From an uncultured Flavobacteriales bacterium (GTDB lineage: Bacteria > Bacteroidota > Bacteroidia > Flavobacteriales_D > Parvicellaceae): a stretch of DNA of 64,000 nucleotides. The stretch is from the NCBI GenBank assembly GCA_943787535.1, contig CALSMU010000011.1, positions 372,001 through 436,000 on the forward strand, written 5' to 3'. The notes under the pieces are model-generated. The model had not been told where the DNA came from and did not search any database. It saw nothing but the letters and a program-made list of their open reading frames with translations. The first letter of the stretch is position 1. Each line of letters starts with the position of its first letter. Made by a program: the position numbers and the translations under genes. Of the stretch, positions 34,867 to 46,008 are shown piece after piece.

Positions 34867-36048
34867 TTATTCTCCAATTATTACTCCATTATCTTTGGCT
34901 TGCTCTTTCATTGTAATAATAATTTCACCACTAAAGGATATAGCTGCCGGGTTTTTAGCCATTTCATTTTTAATGTATTCAGCTTTCTTTAGGTTTAAAC
35001 CTTTCAATTGAATTAGGTTATTATCTCTATTATTTTTTTGGTCAAGTACATATTGTTCTCGGTTTTCCTTTTTTACTTTCTTTATTTCAGTCGGTAGTTC
35101 ATCCTCAGAAATAGAATCTAGACATATTTTATTAGCAATAAGATCATTTATTAATTCCTTTTTGCCAAACCAATTGTCTCGCCCAGACTCGCTCATGTTG
35201 TATTTAGCGCGGTCTGTACTTGCAGAGGAGGATGATTCACTATAAATCTTCATTGCCTTACTCTTTCTACTATAATTAAATGACTGTTCTGAACTACTAC
35301 CATAATATATTTTAGAGGCATCTATTTGTTTTGAATAATAATTGATACTATCATCATAAGGTGTTTTAATAACAAGATCTTGTGCATGTTGACCTAGTTG
35401 TTGATATTCTCCATTAGAACATTCTGCAATAGCCTTAAAATGAGGAATAGCATCTGTACATTGCGTTCCCAGTTTAATCGTATTCAATGTTATTCCTTTT
35501 TCTGCTGCTAGTTTGCAAGTTACTTGATATTTCACATCATTTTTATAATCCATGTGCGGAGCGCAATCACCAACTAGAAAAACGGTTTTGTAAACGTTGT
35601 TTCCTCTTGTCCAATTCATTTGAGTAACCGCTTCGTCTAGCGCTTGGTTAACACTTTCTGGGCTATCTCCACCGCCACCTGCCTGAATAGCTAATAATTC
35701 AGTGTAAACACTATCAATATCCAAAGTCATAGGTATTACTTTAGTAATATATGCATCACCTCTGTCTCTGTAAAATACCATTCCTAGTTTAATAGTTGGT
35801 GCTGGTTGAGTCTGTGAAAGCTCGGAGACGATACTCCAGATTTTTTCTTTTGCAGTAGATATTAGCCCGCTCATACTTCCTGTAGCGTCTAAGCAAAAAA
35901 CTACTTCTATTATTGGACCTTCCACAGCAGGTTCCTCTATTAAATCAACAATTAGTTCTGGCGGTTTTTCTTCAGTAAGGTTGACTGCTGTTTCCTCTCC
36001 ACATGAGAAAAGGAAGGGTGTTACGAGAATTGCAAATAATGTTTTCAT
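34867..36048 (-). CDS. vWA-domain lipoprotein, 393 aa
   Basis: Starting at the ATG at 36048 gives a signal with lipobox TPFLFSCGEE; the frame opens 19 codons earlier (36105). The von Willebrand A domain begins with VVFCLDATGSMSGLI (MIDAS DxxxS near residues 55-59 of this start). It continues with MVFYRDRGDAYITKVIPMT and FLVGDCAPHMDYKNDV. The C-terminal ~150 residues are charged and helical. The intact MIDAS site implies metal-dependent ligand binding. It lies 94 bp downstream of the alpha-2-macroglobulin gene on the same strand and could be co-transcribed. Confidence 0.88.
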   Translation of the reverse strand: MKTLFAILVTPFLFSCGEETAVNLTEEKPPELIVDLIEEPAVEGPIIEVVFCLDATGSMSGLISTAKEKIWSIVSELSQTQPAPTIKLGMVFYRDRGDAYITKVIPMTLDIDSVYTELLAIQAGGGGDSPESVNQALDEAVTQMNWTRGNNVYKTVFLVGDCAPHMDYKNDVKYQVTCKLAAEKGITLNTIKLGTQCTDAIPHFKAIAECSNGEYQQLGQHAQDLVIKTPYDDSINYYSKQIDASKIYYGSSSEQSFNYSRKSKAMKIYSESSSSASTDRAKYNMSESGRDNWFGKKELINDLIANKICLDSISEDELPTEIKKVKKENREQYVLDQKNNRDNNLIQLKGLNLKKAEYIKNEMAKNPAAISFSGEIIITMKEQAKDNGVIIGE

Positions 36049-36142
36049 ATCGCTTGTTTTTAAGTTTAAACAAGGATATAAAAAACTAAACCCTGCTAAA
36101 AGCAAGACTTAGTGAATAGGCATTGTGAGATAGGGAAGAGGG

Positions 36143-39100
36143 TTATTTCTCAATTTTAACTCTAATCCCTTCACTGTGTGATGTAAACTCTGGAGCGTAC
36201 ATACATTGAATTGTAGTAATGCCATTTGAAAAGTCTCCATAGTGCGATACTCTTAAGTCGTATTCGAATACATAGGTTCCTTTTCGAACCAAATCCATAA
36301 AGAAATTTGTAGAAGCGTCTTTAGTGCTTTCGTAATAACCTAATCCATCTTGGTATCTATATCTGGAAATTACATTAACAGGTTCAAAACTGGAAGCCCG
36401 CATATCTTTCATATGTACATATTCCAAATCTCTATCGGTACGTAATTCAACACGAACACGAACTTTATCTCCAGGTTTTAACTTCGTGCTCTCCTTTATT
36501 GGGCTCATTACTGGCCCCGAATCTGTGTTCTTAACCAAGAATAGTTTCTTGTCTAATTTTAAAGGCGTTTCATGCGGCGTGATTTTATCCAAATCTTCAA
36601 AATACTGCCAGTACATTGCTCCCCAACTTACTCCTTTTGTTTTTCTAGTGACCGATACATTCCCCATTTCAGGTTGTATGTCACCACCACTCCATGAGGT
36701 TTTAAAGTAGCCTGTTCCAGCTTCAACTTTTGCACCCAATGCTATTGGATCAATTACTTTTCCTGCTACTTTGATTTCAACCATTTCATCATTGGTAAGT
36801 AATTCTTTTCCCCTTAATAAGAGGGCGTAACAGGCTTCAGCAGTTGCTTTTGTTGTTTTCCAATCTGTTGTTTGTTTCTGCTTAAGTAACCAAACTTTCA
36901 TGTCCTCAACAGCGGTTTCATCATTATTTACTTCATCAAAAGCTTCAATTAACAATGCTTGTGTTTCTATTGGGGCCTGATACCAGTAGTAACCACCAAC
37001 GTTATCCTTCCAATACATTCCTAATTCTTCGTGCAAGATTGAACGTTCTTTAATTGAAGCTAGCACTTGTTGTGGTAATTTTTCAACGCCAAACCGATGT
37101 GCCTCTAGAGCAATCATTCCTTCGGTATAAATACTAAATTTCATCCAGTATTTTTTTGCTTGTTCTTGGTAATAATCAATAGCTTCTTTTAACCTACTAG
37201 TCATTGGGAGGTCCTTAAAATAACTTCTTGCATATAAATATTGAATTTGTAATTGTCCAATATGTTGTTCTTTGATGTAGTTGGGGTAGTGTTTTTTAGT
37301 CCATTCATAATCCTCAACAAGTCTAGCGTCTAGATATCCAACACCTTTTTTGATCATTTTCCATACATCTGCATTTTCTCGAACATTTTTAACTCCTAGA
37401 TTGTCCAAATGGCCCATTCCTGTAATAATGTGTTGCGTAATGTAACGGCTCTCTGGCATTCCAGGAAACCAGGGCCATCCACCATTTGCTACTTGTGCTT
37501 TCTGTAATTTACGCATGGCTTTGGTAAGTTCATTGTCCATTTTGTTTAGGTCGAATAATAGTGCAACTCTTTTCTTGCGTTCCCCTTCATCTTGAGCGTT
37601 TAATACCCAAGGGGTTTCTTGCAGTAGCAATGACTTTAACTCTTGATTTTTTTCTAGATTGGACATAAAGGCTTCAGGGCTTTGCTGTTTCCAATTGTCA
37701 AATACTGCTTTTATTTTTGGACTTGAATTAACAATGCTGCTTGCCAACGAATTAGAATAGTAACGTGTAAACGTTTGTTCAGCACATTCATAAGGATACT
37801 CCATCATATACGGCATTGCTTGTATAGCATACCAAGCAGGATTAGACGTGTACTCTAATGTTAGTTTATGCTGTTTTAAAGTTGAGGAACTATTGGAGTT
37901 AATCAATTTGGTGAACGTGAAATCTTTTGTTCCAATCCCTTTACTTGGAAGAGGCATTGATTCCGTAACTAGCATTCTGTTTGTTAAAATTGGTAGTGCC
38001 ATTTCTTCTCCATCGGTAAAGTTTTCCGCTTTTGCAACAACCCTATAAGTTACTGCTCCAATTCCTTCTGGAATAACAATATCCCATGCTAATCTGTCAC
38101 TTTGTCCTTTTTTGGTAGTAAAAGGTATAATCGCATTGTCATTTTTAAATAATGCATCAATCGGCTTCATTGTTATTGCATTAAATAATAGTAATTGGGC
38201 ATTCCCTGATAAATCTTTTTCGGCAAGGTTTGAAACTTTTGCGGTAAATGTCATTTTATCTCCTTCTCTCATAAAACGAGGAGCGTTTGGCATTACCATT
38301 AATTTTTTCTGTGTAACAACTTCTTCTGTGATGTAGCCAACTTTTAAATCTTTGGTGTGGGCCATTGCCATAAACTTCCACTTAGTTAATGCTTCGGGAA
38401 TAGTGAATTTTACAATTATTTCTCCCGCTTCATTCGTTTCTAGCTGTGGGAAAAAGAATGCTGTTTCATTTAGGTTGGTTCTGGCTTTTATGTTTCCTAA
38501 ACCATTTTGATCTCTGGTGTTAGTTGAACCTTTATAAGTTTCTCCATCTTTACTTAATTTTTCAATTTTTTGATCGACTACGGTTGGTAATTGATTCGCA
38601 TTCATGCTAATACTTTCCATGATAGCACTACCTGCTTCATCTTCCATTTCTTCAACCGCAACTTCCGCATCAGCATAGTCTAATACCATGTCATCTTCTC
38701 TTGCAGTCGAACCAACAAGGTTTTTGTACCTATAACCATAATAGTTAACGGAATAGCCAAACCAATTTAGTTTATCATAGTTTCTAAAATACATTTGAGA
38801 ATATTCATTCCAATGATGGTCCCATAATTGAGAGTTTTTTGCGGAAAAACTGTTATTTGTCCATTGTTTGTTAGAGTAATAAGAATTGTAGATGTTCATG
38901 TAAAAACCATTGGAAGCAAAAGCGTCTAAAGAAGCATCATACATGGTGGCTAGCATTTCAGCTACAACTTTTTCTCCTTTAGGGCCTTTTATTTTCAATT
39001 TCCATTCTTCTTTTTGTCCTGGAAGTAATTTGTTCCTAAAAGTTTCAAATTCTATATCCAAAGTTTTATTTGAATATGGAACCGTTATCGTTTCACTTCT

Positions 39101-42100
39101 GGTAAATACTCTCCCATGTTTAACTAAACTAAAGTGAATTGTAAAGTTCCCTCTGTGTTTTTCCAATACAGGAATTGTTATCTTCTTTTGTTCTTTCGAT
39201 AAATTAAACCATTCTTTATGCACGATTTTACCTTTGTGTTCTATTTCATGCAATACCTTTAGGTTTTCATCACCTGTCGCGATTAAAAACTCAGCATTTT
39301 CACCGGGTTCCACATAGCTTTTAACTGCAGTAAACCGCCATGTTTCGTTAGTTGGATTGTTATTAGATTTGTTGTCGTAAAGAGTAAAGTATTTGATGTC
39401 TTTAACTTCTTCGCCAAAAGCATCAATGCTGAATGCTTCTAGAACATATCTCCCAGGAATCCAGCTTTTCATTCCGCTAAATTGAGCAGAGTCACTTGTT
39501 TCAGTGTTGAACGGAATGTTTAGCACCTCTTTTCCTTTTTTGAATGTGGTTACATCGTTTTCTTTCTCATATAAGTCATGTAGGAATAGTTTGTAATATT
39601 CTTTCTTTGTGAATTCTTGATTGTCAGGACGACCCCAAAGTGATGTTCTGAAAATCTTAGATGGTTCTTCTAATTTGTGAACGACAATCTTTCCTTTCGC
39701 TTTAATTTTCTCTCCATTAAGGTTTTTGGTGTTGACCTTGAATTTATTTCGTGATTTTCTATCAAACTGGTTCGATATACCAATCGATAGATTCATTGCA
39801 TTATAGCCAACCATTACGTAATGAGAGTTACTGTGCGTTTCTCCATTAATATCTGTTACATCTGCGTTTACTGTATAACTATATGTTGGATAATATTTCT
39901 TTTCAATCGATTTGTCTTCATCTGCATTAAAAGAAATAATAAACTCTCCATTTTCATCAGTTTTAGCAATTCCATTCGTTATTTCTATTGCTTGAGAATT
40001 AGGGTAGTATCCCCATTTGTACCAACCCCAGGATGGGAATGAAGCCGATCGAGTAACTCTATATTGTACATTAGCGCCATCAATGTTAGATCCTGCGTAA
40101 GCTTTAGCAGTTCCAGTCACTTTAATTTCTTGCCCAATCTTGTAAACTCCTTCGATCGGTTCAAAGTTAACTTCGAATTTTGGCCGTTTGTATTCTTCAA
40201 CTCTAAAATATTTACTTCCATTTGCATCTCGAATATGCATCTGTCCATTCAACATACCTAATGGCGCTGTAAACGAGCCACTAAAAGTTCCATATTCATT
40301 TGTAGTTAATTTTAAATCTCCTATTTTTTGGTTATTCACATCCATAAATTCTACTGTAGAAGATTCCGCTTTTACTAGTGTATGTTCATCGTTGTCATGG
40401 TGAATTTTAATTCCTTTGAAATAAACAGTTTGTCCAGGCCTATAAATGGCTCTGTCAGTAAAGAAATGCGTTGTGGTATGAGCTCTTGGGCTCCTGTCGT
40501 AGGGTTTGTATTGATACAATTGACTGGTTGTATTGTATCTATCATCCTTATGCGTTACATCCAAATATAGATACCTATATTGTTTAGCACTTTTAATATT
40601 TAAATGTCCATTTTCGTTTGTTGTATAACTCTCTTCTTTTATGATGTCATATATACGAGTAGAACGGTTGTATTTTCGTATGTATAATTGAACTTTAGCT
40701 CCTTTGATAGGTGTTCCGGTTTCTCTATCTAAAACAGTAACGTCAAAAGTTTCGTCGTCATTTTTGCGGTAGATATAACTTAAGTTACTACTCCAAAAAG
40801 AACCGTAAGCAATAGCATTATTTTTAATTGTAAAGTTTTTATCTGGTGATGCAAGAATAACATACTGTCCTTTTGGAAGCTCTTCAAGTTTTAATTCGGT
40901 TGAATGTAATTGAAAATCTCCGAAGTTTTTTATTTGCTTACTCCATGATTTAACCGTTTCTTTCTGAAGAAAGGAGTTCATTAATTCTTTACCGTATTTG
41001 TTCTCAGTTAAAAAGTAATTCCAGTCAATTTTGATAATTCTAAAATAAAGTGAGTCAATGTTTTTAGTGGATAAAGAAAATTTCCCAAGGGTATTTGGCT
41101 GGTAAACCGGCTCCATAGAAAAAGAGATTTTTTTGTTTTGGATTTGCTTCAATAAGCTTTTACATAGCCTGGCACCATAGGAATTAGGGTTTTTGTTAAT
41201 AACAGCAGAACATATTTCATGTGCTTTCTTTTTCTCAAATTGGTTTTCTTTTGTTTCAGAATTGTATTTATTTCCTTTTTCATTTAGGTATTCTGCTATC
41301 AGAAATTGAATTTCATCATTGGCTTCGCACTCACTATACTTTTCTGATAGTTTGTTTAATGCCATAAAGTATAGTTCTTCTTTATTTGTCTCGGTGGAGT
41401 TGGTTCTGGCAAATTTTAAACGCCTTAATTCCAGATCAATTAATGCAGTTGATTTTTCGTCACTTAAATGAAACTTGGTTAACTCTTGTAGAATTCTAAC
41501 TTCGTATAATTCGCAGGAAAGAGTATCATTAGATTCTGTTGACAGATTGGAAAATGCTTCCGCTGATCCAAAATATTCCTTTCCATTCAATTTAAATTGA
41601 TCTGCAGGCCGAGTTAAGTTTTTTTCTGGATTTTGAAAAAAGTCCAAAGCTCTATGCGCTAAGAAGTCATAAAGACTAGGTCTTTGTTCATTATCATCGG
41701 TATAGCTTGTAAGCATTTCATCAAAGTCTTTGATATCTGTATGCTGTAAACTATCTTTATTCGAAATAGCCAACTGATGCTGTTTGTATACTTTATCTAT
41801 TATAGTGGTTAAGTCCCAAGTCCGAATATCATCGTTATCGAAATTGATAGTTTGTGTTCTGTTTATAAATTTCCATCGATTACTTTGATAATATCCCCAA
41901 TAAGTTTCTGCTGTAACTGAATGAATGATTTGTTTTAAAGGGAATGTCGATTTTTCCGAAATCTTATTCAACTGATTCAGTGCTACTATGTATTCATCTT
42001 CAGTCATGTAAGAGTTGTATTTCATTTTATGTATTACCGACTTGACTACTTGGGGGGAGTTTTTAGCAGCACTGGCTGAGTCAAAAATTACAGAAACAAC

Positions 42101-42313
42101 ATCTAATGCAGATTTATACAAGCCAATTTTTTGCAGCGAATCAACTTTACTCCACATGTTTTCAAAGTTTCCTCCGAAATCATAGGAAAGCATGTCTATT
42201 TCTGATGCAATAGGCTCAGGTATAGTTTCTATTTTGTTTTCGCAGGAGTTGGAAGTCAACAATATTAAGGTAAATGATAAAAGAGTGAGGTTTAGAAAGG
42301 CTTTTATAAGCAT
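36143..42313 (-). CDS. Bacterial alpha-2-macroglobulin family lipoprotein, 2056 aa
   Basis: A giant periplasmic or surface lipoprotein (signal ending TSNSCENK). After a helical ~350-residue region come macroglobulin domains, including the MG2-like FFTDRAIYRPGQTVYFKGI (about 625). The bait-like region follows, then the alpha-2-macroglobulin core with ALTKWKFMAMAHTKDLKVGY and NAPRFMREGDKMTFTAKVSN. The thioester motif MMEYPYECAEQTF is intact (Cys about 1510), and a helical thioester domain follows to the C-terminal receptor-like region. Such proteins are thought to trap attacking proteases covalently. The usual partner PbpC is absent; a vWA lipoprotein gene follows instead. Confidence 0.95.
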   Translation of the reverse strand: MLIKAFLNLTLLSFTLILLTSNSCENKIETIPEPIASEIDMLSYDFGGNFENMWSKVDSLQKIGLYKSALDVVSVIFDSASAAKNSPQVVKSVIHKMKYNSYMTEDEYIVALNQLNKISEKSTFPLKQIIHSVTAETYWGYYQSNRWKFINRTQTINFDNDDIRTWDLTTIIDKVYKQHQLAISNKDSLQHTDIKDFDEMLTSYTDDNEQRPSLYDFLAHRALDFFQNPEKNLTRPADQFKLNGKEYFGSAEAFSNLSTESNDTLSCELYEVRILQELTKFHLSDEKSTALIDLELRRLKFARTNSTETNKEELYFMALNKLSEKYSECEANDEIQFLIAEYLNEKGNKYNSETKENQFEKKKAHEICSAVINKNPNSYGARLCKSLLKQIQNKKISFSMEPVYQPNTLGKFSLSTKNIDSLYFRIIKIDWNYFLTENKYGKELMNSFLQKETVKSWSKQIKNFGDFQLHSTELKLEELPKGQYVILASPDKNFTIKNNAIAYGSFWSSNLSYIYRKNDDETFDVTVLDRETGTPIKGAKVQLYIRKYNRSTRIYDIIKEESYTTNENGHLNIKSAKQYRYLYLDVTHKDDRYNTTSQLYQYKPYDRSPRAHTTTHFFTDRAIYRPGQTVYFKGIKIHHDNDEHTLVKAESSTVEFMDVNNQKIGDLKLTTNEYGTFSGSFTAPLGMLNGQMHIRDANGSKYFRVEEYKRPKFEVNFEPIEGVYKIGQEIKVTGTAKAYAGSNIDGANVQYRVTRSASFPSWGWYKWGYYPNSQAIEITNGIAKTDENGEFIISFNADEDKSIEKKYYPTYSYTVNADVTDINGETHSNSHYVMVGYNAMNLSIGISNQFDRKSRNKFKVNTKNLNGEKIKAKGKIVVHKLEEPSKIFRTSLWGRPDNQEFTKKEYYKLFLHDLYEKENDVTTFKKGKEVLNIPFNTETSDSAQFSGMKSWIPGRYVLEAFSIDAFGEEVKDIKYFTLYDNKSNNNPTNETWRFTAVKSYVEPGENAEFLIATGDENLKVLHEIEHKGKIVHKEWFNLSKEQKKITIPVLEKHRGNFTIHFSLVKHGRVFTRSETITVPYSNKTLDIEFETFRNKLLPGQKEEWKLKIKGPKGEKVVAEMLATMYDASLDAFASNGFYMNIYNSYYSNKQWTNNSFSAKNSQLWDHHWNEYSQMYFRNYDKLNWFGYSVNYYGYRYKNLVGSTAREDDMVLDYADAEVAVEEMEDEAGSAIMESISMNANQLPTVVDQKIEKLSKDGETYKGSTNTRDQNGLGNIKARTNLNETAFFFPQLETNEAGEIIVKFTIPEALTKWKFMAMAHTKDLKVGYITEEVVTQKKLMVMPNAPRFMREGDKMTFTAKVSNLAEKDLSGNAQLLLFNAITMKPIDALFKNDNAIIPFTTKKGQSDRLAWDIVIPEGIGAVTYRVVAKAENFTDGEEMALPILTNRMLVTESMPLPSKGIGTKDFTFTKLINSNSSSTLKQHKLTLEYTSNPAWYAIQAMPYMMEYPYECAEQTFTRYYSNSLASSIVNSSPKIKAVFDNWKQQSPEAFMSNLEKNQELKSLLLQETPWVLNAQDEGERKKRVALLFDLNKMDNELTKAMRKLQKAQVANGGWPWFPGMPESRYITQHIITGMGHLDNLGVKNVRENADVWKMIKKGVGYLDARLVEDYEWTKKHYPNYIKEQHIGQLQIQYLYARSYFKDLPMTSRLKEAIDYYQEQAKKYWMKFSIYTEGMIALEAHRFGVEKLPQQVLASIKERSILHEELGMYWKDNVGGYYWYQAPIETQALLIEAFDEVNNDETAVEDMKVWLLKQKQTTDWKTTKATAEACYALLLRGKELLTNDEMVEIKVAGKVIDPIALGAKVEAGTGYFKTSWSGGDIQPEMGNVSVTRKTKGVSWGAMYWQYFEDLDKITPHETPLKLDKKLFLVKNTDSGPVMSPIKESTKLKPGDKVRVRVELRTDRDLEYVHMKDMRASSFEPVNVISRYRYQDGLGYYESTKDASTNFFMDLVRKGTYVFEYDLRVSHYGDFSNGITTIQCMYAPEFTSHSEGIRVKIEK

Positions 42314-42481
42314 AGTAATGTATTTTTTTTAAAATTACGGTTTAATCAGTTAGGAATACACATCAAAACTTCATTAGTTCAATTATAAAATAGTTTTTAT
42401 ATTATTTTTTTAGTGCAGCAAAAATCAAAAAACATTGTTCATATTTAACAATAATTATAAGGGCTTATTTTGATATATTTT

Positions 42482-42489
42482 TATCTTTG
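42482..42489 (+). promoter_or_regulatory. Bacteroidota -7 promoter box upstream of guaB
   Basis: TATCTTTG, an exact TAnnTTTG match followed by CACG. Its position rules out the in-frame TTG at 42487, which lies inside the box, and favours the ATG at 42514 or 42532. Confidence 0.6.
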
Positions 42490-42531
42490 CACGAATTTAT
42501 TTTTGGAATCTTAATGTATAAATTCAAGTCA

Positions 42532-44004
42532 ATGCCACAAAACAGCGAAAAATTTATTGGAGATGGATTAACGTACGATGATGTATTGTTGGTTCCTGCT
42601 TATTCTGAAGTATTACCGCACGAAGTTAAACTAACTACCCAATTTACGCGAGGAATAGAGCTAAATGTACCGATTGTTTCAGCTGCCATGGATACAGTAA
42701 CGGAAAGTGCTTTAGCTATATCTATTGCTCAACAAGGAGGTATTGGCGTTGTGCATAAAAACATGAGTATTGAAGCACAGGCTGGTGAAGTGCGAAAAGT
42801 AAAACGTTCAGAGAGTGGAATGATTCTGGACCCAGTAACTGTTTCCAAAGACAAAAAGGTAAAAGATGTTTTAGAATTAATGGCAGAAAACAAAATTGGC
42901 GGCATACCAGTAGTTGATGACAATAATGTTTTGGTAGGAATTGTTACAAACAGAGATTTGCGATTTGAAAAAGAAATGTCTAAATCAATCGAACTGGTAA
43001 TGACAACCGAAAATATTATTACTGCAAAGGGAAAGGTTGAATTAAGCGTAGCAGAAAAGATATTACAAGAATATAAAATTGAAAAGCTTCCTGTCGTTGA
43101 TGAAGATGATAAATTAATTGGTCTTATAACCTTTAGAGATATTATTAAAGTTAAAGAACATCCGAATTCATGTAAAGATGAACATGGAAGATTAAGAGTG
43201 GCTGCAGCTGTTGGTGTTACAGAAGATGTTTTAGAAAGGGTTAAGGCTTTGGTTAATTCAGGAGTAGATGCAATAATTATTGACACCGCTCATGGCCACT
43301 CCAGAGGTGTTGTTGAAGTATTGAAGAAAGTGAAAGTAACTTTTCCAGATTTACAAGTAGTTGTTGGGAATATTGCCACTGGCGCTGCGGCTTTGGCTTT
43401 AGCAGAAGCTGGAGCAGATGCAGTTAAAGTAGGAATAGGTCCAGGATCTATTTGTACTACGAGAGTTATTGCTGGTGTGGGCGTGCCTCAATTAACAGCC
43501 ATTATGAATGTTGCTGAAGCGCTTAAAGGATCCGGAGTTCCAATTATTGCAGATGGAGGTATTCGGTTTACTGGTGATTTGGTAAAAGCTATTGCCGGTG
43601 GCGCCAATACAATTATGATGGGCTCAATGTTTGCAGGGACAGAAGAATCACCAGGAGAAACAATAATTTACCAAGGAAGAAAGTTTAAGGCTTATCGGGG
43701 AATGGGATCTTTAGAAGCAATGCAAAAGGGTTCAAAAGATAGATACTTTCAGTCAGATGAAGCGGATGTGAAGAAATTAGTTCCAGAGGGTATTTCTGGT
43801 CGAGTTCCTTTTAAAGGGAAATTAGAAGAAATTATGCATCAATTAATTGGAGGTATTAGAGCCGGAATGGGTTATTGTGGTGCTGCAAATACAATTGATT
43901 TGAAAGAAGCAAAATTTGTAAAAATTACAAGTTCTGGAATTGCTGAAAGTCATCCACATGATGTTGCTATTACTAGAGAGGCTCCTAATTATAATATTAA
44001 ATAA
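42532..44004 (+). CDS. guaB: Inosine-5'-monophosphate dehydrogenase
   Basis: Oxidises IMP to XMP, the first committed step to guanine nucleotides. Motifs: [30 protein letters not shown], two CBS domains at about 95-215 ([40 protein letters not shown]), [20 protein letters not shown] with the catalytic Cys, [10 protein letters not shown], and [11 protein letters not shown] choose the ATG at 42532 (490 aa), matching the family's usual N-terminus; 42514 is possible. Probably heads the transcript with the PPIase gene 12 bp downstream. Confidence 0.97.
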   Translation: MPQNSEKFIGDGLTYDDVLLVPAYSEVLPHEVKLTTQFTRGIELNVPIVSAAMDTVTESALAISIAQQGGIGVVHKNMSIEAQAGEVRKVKRSESGMILDPVTVSKDKKVKDVLELMAENKIGGIPVVDDNNVLVGIVTNRDLRFEKEMSKSIELVMTTENIITAKGKVELSVAEKILQEYKIEKLPVVDEDDKLIGLITFRDIIKVKEHPNSCKDEHGRLRVAAAVGVTEDVLERVKALVNSGVDAIIIDTAHGHSRGVVEVLKKVKVTFPDLQVVVGNIATGAAALALAEAGADAVKVGIGPGSICTTRVIAGVGVPQLTAIMNVAEALKGSGVPIIADGGIRFTGDLVKAIAGGANTIMMGSMFAGTEESPGETIIYQGRKFKAYRGMGSLEAMQKGSKDRYFQSDEADVKKLVPEGISGRVPFKGKLEEIMHQLIGGIRAGMGYCGAANTIDLKEAKFVKITSSGIAESHPHDVAITREAPNYNIK

Positions 44005-44016
44005 ATTAACCAAAAA

Positions 44017-45978
44017 ATGAGAAATTTACTAATCATAGTTTGTGCAATTGGATTTGCATTACCAACATACGGTCAAGAAAAAGGCGCTGTTTTAATGACA
44101 GTCAATAATGTGCCTGTTTATAAGGCAGAATTTGAACAGATTTATTGGAAGAATAAGAAAGAGAAGGTTGCCACTAAAGAAGATTTAGATGAGTACATGG
44201 AGTTATTCACCAAATTCAAGTTGAAGGTAACGGAAGCTGAAGATTTAGGAATGGACACTGTCGCATCATTTATTAAAGAGTTGGATGGCTATAAAGTACA
44301 ATTAGAAAAGCCGTATTTAGTTGATAAAAAGGTAAATGAAAAATTGATTACTGAAGCTTATGATAGAATAAATACTGAAATTAGAGCAAGCCACATATTA
44401 ATTAAAATGGATGGATCGGCAACACCAGAGGATACGCTAAAAGCATATAATAGGATTAAAAATATTAGAGAGAAAATTTTAAGGGGTGATTTAACTTTTG
44501 CAGAAGCTGCTAAAAGAATGTCGGAAGATGAATCTGCTAAACAAAATCATGGAGATTTAGGTTATTTTACCGCTTTCAGGATGGTTTATTCATTCGAATC
44601 AGCAGCGTTTAATACACCAGTTGGTGAGATTTCTCAACCTTTTCGATCTCGTTTTGGTTACCATATTGTAAAAACTGTTGATAGCCGAGCGGGTAGAGGT
44701 TCTGTTAAAGTTTCTCATTTAATGCTGAGTATTAAGAAAGATATGTCAGAATTGGATAAAGAGAACTTAAGAAAGAAAATTTACGAGCTGTATGAAAAAC
44801 TGGGTGAAGGAGAGTCATTTGTAAAACTCGCAAAGGAATTTTCTGAAGATCGTCAGTCAAAGTTAAAAATGGGCCAGGAGGCTTGGTTAAAACCGGGAGA
44901 AGCTTTTCTTGAATTTGATTCAGTTGCTTTTTCGTTAAAAAATAACGGTGATTATTCAACTCCGTTTCTAACAAAAGTAGGTTGGCATATTATTAAAAAA
45001 GGGGATTATAAACCTGTTGGAGATCTTGAAAGTATGCGTCACGAATTAAAAAATAAAATCCAAAGAGATGTTCGGGCACAAATTTCTAAGGGCAAATTTA
45101 TTGTGAAATTGAAAGAAGAATATGCTTTTAATGAGGTAACAAAAAACAAGAAGGAACTTTACAAAGTAATTGACAACTCTGTTTTGAAAGGAAAATGGAA
45201 CCCTGAATCTACCAGCAAATTAGAAGGAGAATTATTTTCGTTCGCTGATAGAACTTATTCACAGCAGGATTTTGCAAGTTATATTGCTTCAACGCAAAAA
45301 CCTTCGAAAAACAAAGATATTGTTAAGTTCATTGACAATAAGTACTCCAAGTATGTTGCTAATATGTTAATGGCTTATGAAAGAACACAACTATCTAAAA
45401 AATATCCGGAATTTAGAGATTTGTTGAAAGAGTATAGAGATGGAATTTTATTGTTTGGGATTACAGATGAAAAGGTTTGGAGTAAAGGCGTTGAGGATAC
45501 AACTGGCTTGAAAGAATATTATGAATTGCATAAAAATGAATATATGTGGCCCGATAGAGTCGATGCGAAAATATTCACGTCGTCGAACAAGAAGACCATC
45601 AAAGCAGCCTATAAATTGGTTAAAAAGGGTAAAATTAGACATGACTCAATTGTGAATTATTTAAATAAGGAATCTCAATTAAACATTAAGTTTGAAAATG
45701 GGCGATTTGTAGAAAATGAAAAAGAGGTAATAAAAGATTTTTCATGGGCTATGGGTTTAAATAAACCGCAGTTAATTGACGAATTGGGAGGAAAATATTC
45801 ATTTGTTATAATTGACGAGAAATTACCAAGTCAAGTAAAAGAATTGAAAGAAGCTAAAGGCTTAATAACGGCCGCTTATCAAGATTATCTGGAAGCTACT
45901 TGGCTAGATTCATTGCGTAAGAAATATCCAATTCAGATTAATAAGGATATACTTTACTCTATTGCTGGCCAACAATAA
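44017..45978 (+). CDS. Parvulin-type peptidyl-prolyl isomerase with two PpiC domains, 653 aa
   Basis: An exported folding factor (signal RNLLIIVCAIGFALPTYGQ). An N-terminal SurA-like helical region is followed by two parvulin domains. The first has IRASHILIKMDGSATPEDTL and HGDLGYFTAFRMVYSFESAAF (about 122-225). The second has VKVSHLMLSIKKDMSELD, then AWLKPGEAFLEFDSVAFSL and VGWHIIKKGDY (about 230-335). The C-terminal ~300 residues hold a helical region without clear PPIase motifs. It is the first of three SurA-like genes in a row and probably supports outer-membrane protein folding. Confidence 0.93.
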   Translation: MRNLLIIVCAIGFALPTYGQEKGAVLMTVNNVPVYKAEFEQIYWKNKKEKVATKEDLDEYMELFTKFKLKVTEAEDLGMDTVASFIKELDGYKVQLEKPYLVDKKVNEKLITEAYDRINTEIRASHILIKMDGSATPEDTLKAYNRIKNIREKILRGDLTFAEAAKRMSEDESAKQNHGDLGYFTAFRMVYSFESAAFNTPVGEISQPFRSRFGYHIVKTVDSRAGRGSVKVSHLMLSIKKDMSELDKENLRKKIYELYEKLGEGESFVKLAKEFSEDRQSKLKMGQEAWLKPGEAFLEFDSVAFSLKNNGDYSTPFLTKVGWHIIKKGDYKPVGDLESMRHELKNKIQRDVRAQISKGKFIVKLKEEYAFNEVTKNKKELYKVIDNSVLKGKWNPESTSKLEGELFSFADRTYSQQDFASYIASTQKPSKNKDIVKFIDNKYSKYVANMLMAYERTQLSKKYPEFRDLLKEYRDGILLFGITDEKVWSKGVEDTTGLKEYYELHKNEYMWPDRVDAKIFTSSNKKTIKAAYKLVKKGKIRHDSIVNYLNKESQLNIKFENGRFVENEKEVIKDFSWAMGLNKPQLIDELGGKYSFVIIDEKLPSQVKELKEAKGLITAAYQDYLEATWLDSLRKKYPIQINKDILYSIAGQQ

Positions 45979-46008
45979 GCAGAATAGAAATTTTCGCATA
46001 AAATATAA

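Noticed and set aside
36143-42313. Plus-strand open frames of 60-75 codons inside the alpha-2-macroglobulin gene
   Set aside because: Antisense shadows of a long, motif-rich coding sequence.
42487-42531. TTG start for guaB giving a longer protein
   Set aside because: The TTG lies inside the -7 promoter box TATCTTTG, and the added residues do not fit the IMPDH family.
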